In this document: positions 46,850 through 58,120 of the stretch, in pieces
Layout: each line of letters opens with the position of its first letter
How positions within the stretch are numbered: position 1 is the first letter of the stretch
Assembly (NCBI RefSeq): GCF_019649055.1
Contig: NW_026570333.1
Span: 124,001 to 188,000 of the forward strand
Source: Paramacrobiotus metropolitanus
Lineage: Eukaryota; Tardigrada; Eutardigrada; Parachela; Macrobiotidae
Direction of reading: 5' to 3'
Length of the DNA stretch: 64,000 bases
Translations under genes and position numbers: made by a program
Notes under the pieces: generated by a model
Seen by the model: only the letters and a program-made list of their open reading frames with translations
Told to the model about the DNA's origin: nothing
Database searches by the model: none

Positions 46850-47100
46850 TAAGAAACCTAAGAAAAAAAAACCTAAGAAACCTAAGAAACCTAAGAACCC
46901 TAAGAAACCTAAGAATAACCTAAGAATAACCTAAGAAACCTAAGAAACCTAAGAAACCTAGGAAACCACCGCTAATATAAAACAGTAATCTGTTTGACTT
47001 AAGAAAGAAACCCTAAGAACCTAAGAAATCACCGCTAATATAAAACAGTAACCTTATTGACCTAAGAAAGAAACCCTAAGAACCTAAGAAACCAACCGTT
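46850..47100. repeat. CCTAAGAAA array plus a 64-bp unit
   Basis: Runs of CCTAAGAAA (complement of TTTCTTAGG) fill 46850-46970. Then a unit of about 64 bases (accgctaatataaaacagta ... ctaagaaac) repeats about two and a half times to 47100. Confidence 0.85.
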
Positions 47101-47560
47101 AATGTAGAACGGTAACTTGAATAACTTAATCACGTGATCTTGGATCCACGTGATCTACGTATTGTTCGACTCCCCATCAGCGTGGTCCTGTATTTAAATT
47201 ACGCATTGCACCGGAATGATGATGCCGTCGCTATCATCCACACCCACCACGCTGACTAGATAAATTTATCCTGGTTTTCTTGGTTCTCCAACGCCAGCAT
47301 GTGACATCATGACCGGTTAGCCGAACCGTCGATAATAGCATTCTTCAAATAATGTGAATGTTAGCTAGGGTAAAGCTCGAAATAACAGTATTTCCTACGT
47401 TCTGAGCTGCTTCCTGTCATCCGTGCCGTTTACGCCGAAAGCACGTCCACATGATCGCCCCGCGTCAGTACCTACCCAGTCTGCAGTTTGTTGAAAATGT
47501 TCCCATTGAATAGGGTGGCAAATCAACCGGGATGCGGCCAGCAGAAATTACTGAACATTT

Positions 47561-47580
47561 GCAGTCATCGGCACTCGGCC
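47561..47580 (+). promoter_or_regulatory. conserved upstream block, GPCR copy 2
   Basis: GCAGTCATCGGCACTCGGCC, 382 bases before the ATG at 47943. It matches copy 4 best (preceded in both by ttactg.acatt). Confidence 0.35.
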
Positions 47581-47942
47581 GTGATAACGTGTCCCAGGAA
47601 CACATTTATTTCATTACTTTTCTTCGCCAGCAGCAATTTAGCACTGTCGCATCAACGGGAAACCGGATTCAACGGCGTCCATTATGCCGATTAGGTATGC
47701 GCTTGACAGCATCCCAGTTACTCAGTTTGCTGCATCTCTGGTTGGCACAATCCATCCATTTAACCAGTGCGGTTCCTTTTCGTGGAGCACTTAATAGCCA
47801 ATCTCTAACACAGGATTAAATTATTCGTGCACTACCTGCATAATCCCTTGCAAACTGAAATTCTGCTTCCAATTGGAAAATAGTGTCCTCGATCGGTGTT
47901 ATTAGAAGCCTTCTGGACTTCGAAGGAAACATTTCCTTAGGA

Positions 47943-48851
47943 ATGGACAACGCTACCATGACGGCATTCAACCGTACAGCTGCCCATACCTCATTCAGTG
48001 GCCAGACCATACTCGCTGTGTATATCGCCATTCTCACCTTAATCATCGCCAGCAACGCCACAGCGCTCGTTATCCTCCACCGCACGAAAAGTAACGGCTA
48101 TTCCGCTGCTTTCTCTTTCTACCTCGTCCATCTCTTCACCATGAACATCCTGACGAATTTGCTGGACATTCCGCTGGATATTGCGGAGAAAGTGTATAGC
48201 GCCCGTTTAACCACGGTTGTGTGCGTCCTGTACAGCTACGTCAACTGGGTGTTGGTATCTGTTTTAGTGTACTCGCATCTGGCCATCACGCTCAACCGCC
48301 TGTGGGCGGTGCTGCATCCGCACAGCTACCGACAGCGCCACACTCTGCGGCTGGCCGTTGGAATTTGCTGTCTGATCTGGATCGTCGTGCATCTGTGCGT
48401 CGTACCGTTATTCGCATACCGACTTACCCACCAATCAGAGAACGATGTGTGTCTTCTGGATATGACAAATTATTCGCCGGGTTTCAGCCTACGCGTGCAA
48501 ACCTGGGAAACGTCGATTTTTGTCCTCCTGTTTTTGCTGCCGACGCTGGCGATTGTGCTGCTGTACCCGCTGATTGAAGGGCTACGCCAACGCGCCCGCC
48601 GTCGTGTGGCGATTAATAACGAGTCGCTGTATGGACGGAAAAAGATGGTGGCGGACCCGCGAACGTTCCGTATGCTGCTGGCGCTGACGGTGAGCCTTCT
48701 GTGTGCATGGTTGCCGCAATTAATTTGGTTGTTGCTAAAGGGCTGGGTGGCGCTGGATCGTGCTACGAAGGACATGGTAGATTTGGTGCTGGATTTTACT
48801 TGGACAGTGCAGGCTTTGCTGGACCCGGTTATGTTCATTGCTGCGTTTTAG
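47943..48851 (+). CDS. NRxWAV-type GPCR, cluster copy 2
   Basis: Single exon, 302 residues from ATG 47943; an open extension back to 47883 begins with GTG and is not favoured. N-glycosylation sites at the start (NAT, NRT). TM1 ends SNATALVIL; NLLDIPLDI marks TM2; LNRLWAVLHPHSYRQRH follows TM3 (Asn in place of the DRY Asp, Arg kept); WLPQLIW in TM6; LLDPVMFIAAF ends TM7 and the protein. It differs from the other copies most in TM3 (VVCVLYSYVNWVLVS), the loop DMTNYSPGFSLRVQTWET, and TM6-7 (KGWVALDRATKDM). The frame is intact. The ligand is unknown. Confidence 0.85.
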   Translation: MDNATMTAFNRTAAHTSFSGQTILAVYIAILTLIIASNATALVILHRTKSNGYSAAFSFYLVHLFTMNILTNLLDIPLDIAEKVYSARLTTVVCVLYSYVNWVLVSVLVYSHLAITLNRLWAVLHPHSYRQRHTLRLAVGICCLIWIVVHLCVVPLFAYRLTHQSENDVCLLDMTNYSPGFSLRVQTWETSIFVLLFLLPTLAIVLLYPLIEGLRQRARRRVAINNESLYGRKKMVADPRTFRMLLALTVSLLCAWLPQLIWLLLKGWVALDRATKDMVDLVLDFTWTVQALLDPVMFIAAF

Positions 48852-49244
48852 TAAGCCGTGTGCGACGAATTTATGTAATAGGAATAAGCTTAGAAAACAT
48901 ATCGGTAAAATAAAGCGGCTTGGTCCTTTACCTGCGACCGTGGTACAATTATTTGTGCATCATCCGAAAATGTTGGCCAACCTTATCTTAGCTGAAAGAT
49001 AGCAACTGTAGTACTGTAGTACTGAATACGACAGGAGACAGTCACCTTTTACTAGCTATGCTGTACAGGAAAAATAGCGACAAGGAACACGCACTACAAC
49101 GTTTCGGTGGCATCGTATTATTAAGGAAGTCCATTGCGGAAACCCGGCTTCTATTTTGTTGCACAGAATTAGATGAGTTATTCGTATCAGTAGATTTTAT
49201 TTTTCAATATGTACAGCAACGAGCACCACTCAGTCTAATACAAT
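48852..49244 (+). other. intergenic
   Basis: 3' flank of copy 2, no feature recognised until the retroelement fragment. Confidence 0.4.
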
Positions 49245-49745
49245 CAAATGAAGAATTTGTCCCAGTTAACACGAGAAGGGACTGTGCTTAATATGCTCAT
49301 AGCATTACCCCGCATAATCTCCAAACTTAAACGTTGAAACAAAAAACAAGTGGAACGACTCTCGCCTGTTCGCATAAACAGTTTCTTACCGATCTCTTTC
49401 AACAAAACAATTGTGCCATTACAGTATGTGCCAAATGCCTCGCATGTAATGGGAACAAAATGACAACGATCAGTAAGCGACTGGTACTTCCCCATCTTGA
49501 CAGTGAATGCCAGTTCGGCGGCGGCGCCCGCACACTTCGAGGTTGTGTCAATATACGAATCCGCCATCGTGTCTCTGCATGTCACGTCCCAGACTAGCGG
49601 TTGTCCACGGTACCACTTCCATCGCGTAGCCCCATCCGGCCGCTTTTCGTTTTCACGCAAAAATCCCACAGGCTCAGGATACGATTCAATGCCGGCATTG
49701 CAAAAAGTTCGCAAAATAATATCGTTAATACCGTTATTCGTATTT
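49245..49745 (-). mobile_element. R2-type 3' fragment, endonuclease region still open
   Basis: On the minus strand from about 49745 to a TAA near 49245 the frame is open (about 165 codons): INDIILRTFCNAGI, EPVGF, KRPDGATRW, PLVWDVTCRDT, then GESRSTCFLFQRLSLEIMRG and NAMSIL. This is the endonuclease-like C-terminus of the element at the window start, a different subfamily (EIMRGNAM rather than EIQRGNA). 5'-truncated. Confidence 0.8.
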
Positions 49746-50727
49746 TACATGTTCTAGTTAATGATTAATACGAAGCATTTTCGTTTGAAAACCGAGCTAT
49801 GCATGTATCAGTATAAGAATGCGATTACAGCAAGCGAAAAAGCTAGTCTTAAAGCATGCAGAGCTCACTTAGCCTTTCCGCTTCGCCAGTTATACCCATA
49901 ACTGACGCCGCACTGCTTCGGTGTATCTCCAGTGAGAGACGCTGTCGGAAAAATTCGTGCGAGCCTTTTTCTCGTTTAAGGGTAGTTTAGCTGAAGTGTG
50001 AAAGGCAGTGCTTGTACCAGTTTGGTATTACAAAGACCTGAAAACCTATTCCAGAATCCTCGTGTATATCCAGGATCTTTTACCGATACGGGACGAACTA
50101 AGCGTCTATCAAACTGCTTTAGCTCGACCAACATACCGATGTTTCTTCGAGTAACGGCATTGGTGACCTTGTACACCAACACGCTATTAGGGAATTTTAG
50201 ATTTTACATGGTTCAGGCTCCGTCCACTAGAAACTACTGCGTCACATAAACAGTACGTTACCAGATTGAACAGCGTTTAAAATGCTTGTACGGATGCACA
50301 CTTGCAGTGACGTACAGCTGAAAAATAAATCGAGTCGAGAGTGCCGAGAGCGTGACCCACCTGCTCTCGGGGAGGCGGTTAGAGCACATAAAAAAGATCC
50401 ACAGGCAGCATGCGCTGGCTTGTTGCTCAGCCATACGGCTGAGCCGTTGCACAGATCCACGCAAGGCAGATAGTTTTTACGCGTCAGCCAACGACGTTAG
50501 GTTACGGCGCCTTACGTCGCGAACGGACGTAAATCGACCCGTAACGCCAACTTCTACCCGCAAGTCGAACTGGACGGAACTTGTTTTGTGAAATCTAAAA
50601 TTCGCTATTATGTGTAGATTGCGTGTGCTGCGTACGTACGTGCTGTGACACGTGTTGTTTGTTATATTGTTACGTATGACTTGCTGCAGCAGACTGCAGA
50701 CTGCAAAGACTGCAGCAGTACACCGGG
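49746..50727 (+). other. unrecognised stretch
   Basis: A minus-strand open frame at 49976-50182 (VELKQFDRRLVRPVSVKDPG) could be a transposon scrap but was not matched to a family. Nothing else was recognised. Confidence 0.3.
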
Positions 50728-50850
50728 GAAGCACGCTCGTACGAATTTCTGCGACAGCGTTTGTCCATCGACATTCAACGGGGAAATGCGGCTTCAGTGC
50801 CTGGCGCGATGGAAGGGCTGGATAAACTAAACGAAATTTTTCTGTTATAG
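50728..50850 (+). mobile_element. R2-type 3' fragment
   Basis: The frame reads EARSYEFLRQRLSIDIQRGN, then AASVPGAMEGLDKLNEIFLL and TAG, the last 40 codons of the family, closest to the copy ending at 56177. Confidence 0.75.
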
Positions 50851-52029
50851 TCCAATCTGTTTCTTTTCATGTTTACGCATTGCGTTTATGATTTGACCAA
50901 TAAAGTCCCCGTAACTTGCTGTTCACCTGACGTATTCGATCACTTAATTCTATTAGCGATTCTCGTTGCATGTTCAGTGGGTTTGAGTCTTGACTTGAGA
51001 AGACTGTCAAGTCGGCATTCACCAGAAAGTTGATGTGACCTTCTTATAGAACAAACTTCGTTCTGTTTTGTTGATTATTAATCAGTGATTAAACATTTGG
51101 GAAGCTTCTGAGTGTTGGGTTTTGGAGGAGCAGCAGATGACTTTGCAGAGGACGTGGTTTCTAAAAGCCTGTTTTTAATAGCAAATTTCCTTTGGCAACA
51201 AAAGCTTGCTTTGCTAAAATTCGATTTGGTGTTCTGGTGGTATCGTACGGGATGACCATTTACAACCTGGTCGACTGAGGAACGTGGGAACCGAATGTAC
51301 AGCCGGTAACAGCAGGTAAAATCGAAAAGAACAATTTATTGATATTGACGGTAATCTGCTTTTTAACGGCTAATCAAATGGCATTTTTGAACGGTAAATG
51401 CAAACAACGAAGGCAAAAGCTTACATCGGCTATACCGATACCGACAGTAAAGGTAAAGTTGACAAAACGAGCTGCAATGGCAAAAGCCAAGGGGCGGCAA
51501 AGGGCAAGTTGGCCATCCGGGAATTTGGGAGCGTCACAGACTCACGGGAATCTAATCATACACTGCCACATGCACCGCAATCTGGGTATATCACGGATGA
51601 CCGGCTGATTTGAAATACTAATGAGGTAATGGGCCGGAATGAGGCCAAGCTGTCCTGTCATCCAGCATGCAATCCGTTAATCTGATTAGCCCAATTTAGT
51701 CACACGCGTTTACTGGTTGCTCCGTTGCGGGACATGTGATATGACGGTTCTTTCACGCCCGGTCGACACAGCGGTATATTTCCAATTGGTATATAATGTG
51801 TGTGCTAACCACCATTCAGGCCAGTACAAAACATCGGCAAAAATAACAAATCTCGTGATTTAACCTGCTTCTTGTAATCGGCACGGGGTACGCTTGAAAA
51901 CGCACCCTCAGGATTTCCCACATGTGTTAACCAGTTCTCGAAGCAAACCGTGGCTGAATGTGTCCGTTCAATCCAAATCAGAAATCGGCCGAGATCCTCA
52001 CTATAGGTAGTGGATGTTATTGAGTAATC
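50851..52029 (+). other. intergenic; duplicated GPCR upstream region
   Basis: Contains the 51238-51285 block (copy of 42.46 kb) and 51630-51820 (copy of 43.93 kb). A 71-codon ATG frame at 51398-51613 (KGKVDKTSCNGKSQGAAKGK, hydrophilic) lies between them; it has no known domain and I do not call it a gene. Confidence 0.45.
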
Positions 52030-52060
52030 GCAGCCATCGGCAGTCGACCGGTATAATGTT
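52030..52060 (+). promoter_or_regulatory. conserved upstream block, GPCR copy 3
   Basis: GCAGCCATCGGCAGTCGACC, then GGTATAATGTT, 466 bases before ATG 52496; nearly identical to the copy 1 block. Confidence 0.4.
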
Positions 52061-52495
52061 TCACAGGAATGTGCTCATTAGTCATTAGTATTACTTAGCT
52101 GCGCCGGAAGGAAACACGGTGACTTTATTGACGTATCCCGGAAAAACTGGATGCAGCCCGCGCTTCATTATTCCGATTAGTGGTGCAGGGGAAAGCACGG
52201 CCAGTTTACGCAGTATGCCGCATCACTGACAGAGTCGGAGCGCAGCTAATCGCATTCTTGCACATTGCCAACTGTGCTTGCTGCCGTATGGGTGATATTC
52301 GTGGGGTAATGCTTCTTGAATCGTAATTCCACTGCCGACGCTCTGGGACGCTTTTCGGAGTAAATGACTGGAAAAAAACGGTTTTATCTTGTGACTACAA
52401 TAGACGACGGATTCGCTGCTGATTTCCATTGATTTTGTCATAAATTCTGATGATATTCTAGACAGAAATTTCAAGACAGACAGTCTTACGCAGCA

Positions 52496-53410
52496 ATGAC
52501 TAACGCTACAATGTCGGAACCGGAATTCAACCGTACCGGTGATGAAAACGGTCCCGTCAACGGACGCGTCATGTTCATTGCCTATCTCATCATTCTCATC
52601 TTAATCGTGATATCCAATGCCACGGCCTTGATCATTCTGTATCGCTCAAAGAACGGCTACTCCCCCGCTTTCAGTATTTACCTCTTCCATCTCTTCACCA
52701 TGAACATCCTGACAAATTTGCTGGACATTCCGCTGGATATTGCCGACAAAGCGTACAGCGGCAGTTTAACCGCCGCCCAATGCGCCTTCTACACCTACGT
52801 CAACTGGGCGCTGATGGCCGTTTTGGTGTACTCGCATCTGGCCATAACTCTCAACCGCCTGTGGGCGGTGCTGCATCCGCACAGCTACCGACAGCGCCAC
52901 ACTCTGCGGCTGGCCGTTGGAATTTGCTGTCTGATCTGGATCGTCGTGCATCTGTGCGTCGTACCGTTATTCGCGTACCGACTTACCCACCAATCAGAGA
53001 ATGACGTCTGCCTGCTGGATATGACGGATTATTCAGCGGATTTCAGCGTACCCGTGCAAATCTGGGAGACGGTGATTTTTGTCCTCTTGTTTTTGCTGCC
53101 GACGCTGGCGATTGTCTTGTCTTGTCCGCTGATTGAAGGGTTACGCCAGCGCGCCCGCGGCCGCGTGGCGACCATTAACGGATCGCTGTATGGGCGGAAA
53201 AAGATCGTGGTTGATCCGAGAACCTTCCGGGTGCTGCTGGCGCTGACGGTGAGCTTGTTGTGCGCATGGATGCCGCAGTTGATCTGGTCGATGTTGGAGG
53301 ACTGGATTATCCTGGATTCCGTCACGATGGCCACCGTGGATTTGGTGCTGGATTACACGTGGACGGCGCAGGCCTTGCTGGATCCCATTATGTTTATTGC
53401 TGTGTTTTAA
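52496..53410 (+). CDS. NRxWAV-type GPCR, cluster copy 3
   Basis: Single exon, 304 residues, intact. N-terminal NAT and NRT glycosylation sites; TM1 SNATALIILYR; TM2 NLLDIPLDI; Cys before TM3 in AAQCAFYTYVNW, with a partner Cys in NDVCLLDMTDYS for the conserved disulfide; LNRLWAVLHPHSYRQRH; a third loop with RQRARGRV and DPRTFR; TM6 CAWMPQLIW; TM7 LLDPIMFIAVF then stop. It is closest to copy 1 over the whole length and upstream, so 1 and 3 are the youngest pair. Helix 8 and the C-tail are missing. Coupling and ligand cannot be read. Confidence 0.87.
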   Translation: MTNATMSEPEFNRTGDENGPVNGRVMFIAYLIILILIVISNATALIILYRSKNGYSPAFSIYLFHLFTMNILTNLLDIPLDIADKAYSGSLTAAQCAFYTYVNWALMAVLVYSHLAITLNRLWAVLHPHSYRQRHTLRLAVGICCLIWIVVHLCVVPLFAYRLTHQSENDVCLLDMTDYSADFSVPVQIWETVIFVLLFLLPTLAIVLSCPLIEGLRQRARGRVATINGSLYGRKKIVVDPRTFRVLLALTVSLLCAWMPQLIWSMLEDWIILDSVTMATVDLVLDYTWTAQALLDPIMFIAVF

Positions 53411-54924
53411 CAGGCCGTTGCGTGGGGATCATTGCCATAGAAAGATTTGTTCTATTAAGAAAGTAACCTTTATTTGGTCAACATGTTCTTTGTTTTCGAA
53501 AACAAACAAATGCTTCAAGCCCAAGATTCGGGTGTCCTTATCTCCCAATGTTGTTCATCCCAAAAAACGATTTTTATTTTTTCCCTTAAGTTTCTGTGCG
53601 ACAATACAGCAGTGCACTGATGTACACGTATAAAACTGAGTTTTCACATTGTTTGCATGCTCAGTTCGTAACTGCATCGGGATGAAACCGATACCCTTTC
53701 GACAATAAGCGGCAACTGCGGATAATGTCGACAACTTGATAGCTCTACATTAGGAAATTGGCCGAAGATGCGCAACCGGTCCGCTCATTCTGTCCCTGTC
53801 GAAATCTCGCATTCGGCGCGTGACGCGGGGACTGAGTGGGTAGCCAGATTTAGCCGAATTAACAGGAGGGTGAATTACTCCGATTCTGCATGTGACACTG
53901 ACGGCTGCTGTAGCACGCTTTCGTTGAATAGCTCATGGGGTCTAGCGAAACGGATACCCATGACTCATGAGTTTCGAATAACATCGAATATGCTAGGCTA
54001 GTCAAGTCACCAATAGGCAATATGTGTACAGTACAATCAATATATTGTAACGGCAGCCGGTTTGACTGCTGTTCTAGTGGGTTGGCTAATCGACCTTACC
54101 ACGATCTGTCGCCTGTTAGTGTGGGAAAGGCTGGCACGGTCGGCAGCGATGCTGACCGGCAGCTGGCTACCGTTTACGTGGGTAACAACGGCGAGAGATA
54201 CACCCAACACCAGGTCATCGCAAGTGCTTATTAGCAAGTACCACGTAGCAAGATTCAGCGAGCAAAGCAAGCTGAGGGGCAAGGACGCATAAGCGTGGAG
54301 CAAGAAGCGCGGAAGGCGCGGAGCAAGATTGGCATCAAGACTAATTTCAATATGTTTCTGACCGTGAGATGCGGTCGGGAAAATGTAGGAAAATAAGGAT
54401 TCTGGTCTCCATAACACAACAACCAACAATCAGTAGAGAAATACAGTTAACACTCCTACTGGCGGTACAGTGTAATGTCTATCGCTACAATATCGCTTGA
54501 CGCTTGTGGTACTGGTGGTTACTAAGTTACTGTATGATGTTATTAGATTACCTTGCTCTCAAAATAGGGTCAGCCAAGTTTACCTTTGCCTTTTCTTGCA
54601 TTTACTACCTAATACCTATCCTTTGCCTTTTCTTGCTTTTAGCGCCTTTCCACTTTCCAATTTCCACTTACAGTTAGCCTTTTTCAACTGAACCTTTACC
54701 TGTGCCTTTTGCCGTCGAGAAAACCTCACCGTCTTAATCACCCTTCCCAAAAAAGCGTTTGAAATAACCTTTAGCGCGAATTTCGCATCCTGTACCTAGT
54801 CACTTCCCTTAAGTAGATCGTTGCTTTCGTTATGAATATACAGTGTTTTTATTGTATGCTGTTATGCGTTTTTTTCTCTTAATGGCACCGGCAGCTGTAC
54901 ACATTATATGTAAAACTGCACCTG
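53411..54924 (+). other. intergenic, no gene recognised
   Basis: Several 70-80 codon frames without domain or good context (for example 53768-54001). CTTTGCCTTTTCTTG words repeat at 54580-54670. A CACTTCCCTTAA at 54801-54812 could be a lone TTAA-element end. Confidence 0.35.
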
Positions 54925-55031
54925 TGGAACGTTTCGTACCAAAGAAAAAAAGTGAATCGTTTTTTCGCTCCTTGTAGTCACAGTAGACATCTGTATACAT
55001 GCTGTAGATACCCTGTAGACCTATCGGTAGT

Positions 55032-55640
55032 CACCTGGTTTCTTAGGATGTATACAGCGTGTCTACAACGGTGTCTACAGGTTGTCTACGGATGTCTACC
55101 GCTGTATACAGGCAGCCCTTCTTAGGTTCAGCTCGATACTCTGCCTGTATACACCGGTAGTCACCTGTAGACAGCCCGTAGACACCACTGTAGACATACT
55201 GTAGTCACCTGGTTTCTTAGGCTTTTTTTGGATGTCTACAGGGTGTCTACCGGTTGTCTACAGATGTCTACCGGTGTATACAGGCAGGCCTTCTTAGGTT
55301 CAGCTGGATGTTCTGCTGTATACATCTGTAGACGCACTGTAGTAAACACCCCTGTAGACATACTGTAGTCACCTGGTTTCTTAGGTTTCTTAGGTTTTCT
55401 TAGGATGTATACAGGTTGTCTACAGGCTGTCTACAGGTTGTCTACGGATGTCTACCGCTGTATACAGGTAGCCCTTCTTAGGATCAGCTTGATACTCTGC
55501 CTGTATACACCGGTAGTCACTTGTAGACATCCCGTAGACACCACTATAGACATACTGTAGTCACCTGGTTTCTTAGGTTTTCTTAGGATGTATACAGGCT
55601 GTCTACAGGGTGTCTACAGGTCGACGGATACGCTCATCAT
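55032..55640. repeat. array of 160-190-bp self-complementary units
   Basis: The marker CACCTGGTTTCTTAGG starts near 55032, 55207, 55370 and 55562, giving three units of about 175, 163 and 192 bp and part of a fourth. Each unit has TGTCTAC words in its first half (tgtctacaggttgtctac) and GTAGACA words in its second half, so each can fold on itself. TTCTTAGGTTCAGCT sits in the middle. Confidence 0.85.
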
Positions 55641-55734
55641 GGTCTTTCCTGTACCTTCTCCGCCGGCAGACACCCAAGACATGGTGGCCTTAACAGTATC
55701 GTATGTCGGGCTTTTGTATCAGCCGGAATCCCAG

Positions 55735-56177
55735 CTAAACTTGAACCCCGAGGCACTTCCCACACCAGCGAACGACGCCCCGATGGCTGCACAACGTTCG
55801 CCTGGCAGCGAGGAATGTGCTTGGCATGGGATGTCACCTGCGTGGATACTGTTGCCGCTTCCCACATCAAATCTACTTCGGCAATTGCGGGATCGGCCGC
55901 GTTGCAGGCTGAAGAGAAGAAGTCTAGGTTCTATTCTTATTTAAACGGCCGCTATATATTCACACCTATCGCTTTTGAAACTATGGGCCCGTGGGGACCA
56001 GCGGCCATTGCCATCATAAAAGAACTGGGGAAAAGATTACGTTCTCATTCAGGAGAAGCCCGTTCGCACGAATTTCTTCGACAACGTTTGTCCATAGAGA
56101 TACAGCGTGGTAATGCGGTTTCTGTTTTGGGCACGGTGGAGAAAGCCGAAATGTTTAACGAGCTGTTGTTTTTGTAA
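55735..56177 (+). mobile_element. R2-type 3' fragment, open to its stop
   Basis: Frame with RRPDGCTTFAWQRG, LAWDVTCVDTVAASHI, AFETMGPWGP, GEARSHEFLRQRLSIEIQRG and NAVSVLGT, stop at 56175-56177. It is the endonuclease-like C-terminus without the RT, and lies inside the inverted-repeat-bounded structure. Confidence 0.8.
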
Positions 56178-56784
56178 CTGTTTCTCTAACACGTGTTTAA
56201 GTGATGGTTTGAAATAAATTGCTATCATGCACCAGCACGTTATCACGAGATGGTGTGATTTGCAAATTTATGTATCGAGGTAAGACGGAAGTGGTGACTA
56301 CGTAAAACAGTAAATTCCGAAATTTTGTCAATATTTGAATACGTGGGTGATCCGTTATTAAAAATGTACAGTCTACAGGTTGTCTGCAGATGACTACAGT
56401 GACTACAAGAAGGAAAAAAACGTTCCAGTTTTTTTCTTTGGTACGAAACGTTCCATATATAAAAACTGACACTGTGCTGGCAACCTTTTGAAGAAGTATA
56501 CAGCTGACCAAACACTTCGAAGCAGCTTATTAGTTGTGCCACGTTTTCTGCGACATCTGCCAGTTGTTATCGTTTGCCAGTTGCCAGAGCCTCCAAGTTT
56601 TGTTGCTCGCCATGCCTCTTGCAATGCCACTGGCGGGTGCCAGTGCCACATTATAATTATTGCCCAGATTAGTGACATCTGTAAATGATAATTAGTACAA
56701 AAGTTTTTTTTTTGTAGGACAACTTTACTTAAAGTGTTGGGAAATGTAATACAAGAGTATCAGTTAACAAAAGAGAACATGACA

Positions 56785-57327
56785 TCATTTCCGTTCAGCC
56801 AAATGAAAGGCAAAGTACACATCTTCCTTCTCTACCATTTCACTAAATGTACCGAGAACAGAAACTGCATTTCCTCTCTGAATCTCAATACCAATTTTTT
56901 GGCGTAAAAACTCTCCTGAGCGGGGGTTGCCTGTACTGTCGATAATCTTTCTCGATAGTTCCTTGAAGAATTTCTTCGTCAGTGGACCGAATGTACCAGT
57001 GGTTTCGAACGCCAGCGGTTGGACGATGTAACGGTCTGCCAGCCCGCTATACTTTCCTAACTTCCGGTTTTCCCGTATTTCCGCTGCACTACCCGGCACT
57101 CTGGACGTCTGTGCGATGTACGTTTGGGCAAATGTGTCCGCCACGGTTACATCCCACACCAGCGGCTTTCCATTTTTCCAAGGAAAGGCTGTCACACCGT
57201 CGGGCCGCTTTCCATCGGCTCTATCTAGACCCGCCCGGCTCGAGTGACGATGGCACTTTTGCCGAACTGAGCGCCCAAAAGTGAGAATGGTCGAGATGAG
57301 ATACTGTACAATAGTACACATACACAT
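56785..57327 (-). mobile_element. R2-type 3' fragment, open frame
   Basis: Minus-strand frame of 180 codons. From about 57245: GLDRADGKRPDGVTAFPW, PLVWDVTVADTFAQTYIAQT, RKLGKYSGLADRY, AFETTGTFGPLTKKFFKELS, QKIGIEIQRGNAVSVLGT. It converges with the copy ending at 56177. The first 25 or so residues (MCMCTIVQY) are probably not part of the element. Confidence 0.8.
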
Positions 57328-58097
57328 TCACTATGAATACTTCCATAATTTACGTCGGTTTGTCAAAGCAACTGATATATAACACAACGCCTGTACATAC
57401 ATACAAGGCGTAAAATGCGGATACGGGCAAACGCAATACTCTGATTTGGTACACCTGTACAAATAGAATATCTGTTCATTTCCTTATCTTCATTGTCCCT
57501 CATGTTGATTTTTCATGTTATTCTTCCCTTTCATCCCCTCTTATGAATAAAAATGTTTATTTAGCTACACCCCTGTTTCTCTACATTGTAGATAATTATA
57601 GAATAATAGGTAGCCCTACCTATGACACAGGCTACCGACATTTTCAACGCAATGGCAAGGACTTCTTTGCCGGGTATGCCGCGGCACTTGAAAATACTAA
57701 TTACACGTATTTCGTTCAATAGGCCAGAAACAGTCGACAAAATTCTGGCTCGATATTTACCCGGTATGTCTTATTTCTAGCCTGTAACAACGTCTGCGTC
57801 GCCGTGTCGCATATGGAACTTAAGGGGCGCCGCGCTGACACAGCATTTTAAATTAGGCGGCATGCGTACCTTCTCCGCAATGGTTCAGCAATGGACCTCT
57901 TGTTGCTTTCCACGAACGACCCGCAAGCGTCGCTGTGTATTTATAATACCTCTCAGACCGGAATGACGCGCTATAGACACTATTTGCAACAACATGATTC
58001 TGTGTGATTCAGCCCGCTATGAACGACGACTATAGTTCGCTTTCCAGGCGCAGGCGTGGCACCCAGCAGAAAATCAGCCGAAAATTACTGGACATTC
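57328..58097 (+). other. intergenic
   Basis: Nothing recognised until the conserved upstream block of GPCR copy 4. Confidence 0.35.
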
Positions 58098-58120
58098 GCA
58101 GCCATCGGCACTCCGTCGGG
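58098..58120 (+). promoter_or_regulatory. conserved upstream block, GPCR copy 4
   Basis: GCAGCCATCGGCACTCCGTC, 564 bases before ATG 58662. Downstream similarity to copy 2 continues (ccattattccgattaggt at 58231 against ccattatgccgattaggt at 47679). Confidence 0.35.

Larger units (their letters stand above)
54925..56455. mobile_element. inverted-repeat-bounded structure with internal array
   Basis: 27-bp perfect terminal inverted repeats (54925-54951, tggaacgtttcgtaccaaag..., and 56429-56455). Similarity continues inward for roughly another 50 bases (CTTGTAGTCAC and GTAGACC). Inside are the TGTCTAC/GTAGACA array and an R2-type fragment. No transposase was seen and no clear target duplication, so the class is open (foldback-like). 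Confidence 0.7.

Noticed and set aside
51398-51613. 71-codon Lys/Gly-rich frame with ATG
   Set aside because: No homologue, no conserved context and it lies between duplicated non-coding blocks.
54037-54429. 130-codon minus-strand frame
   Set aside because: Both strands are open and neither shows a domain or start context.
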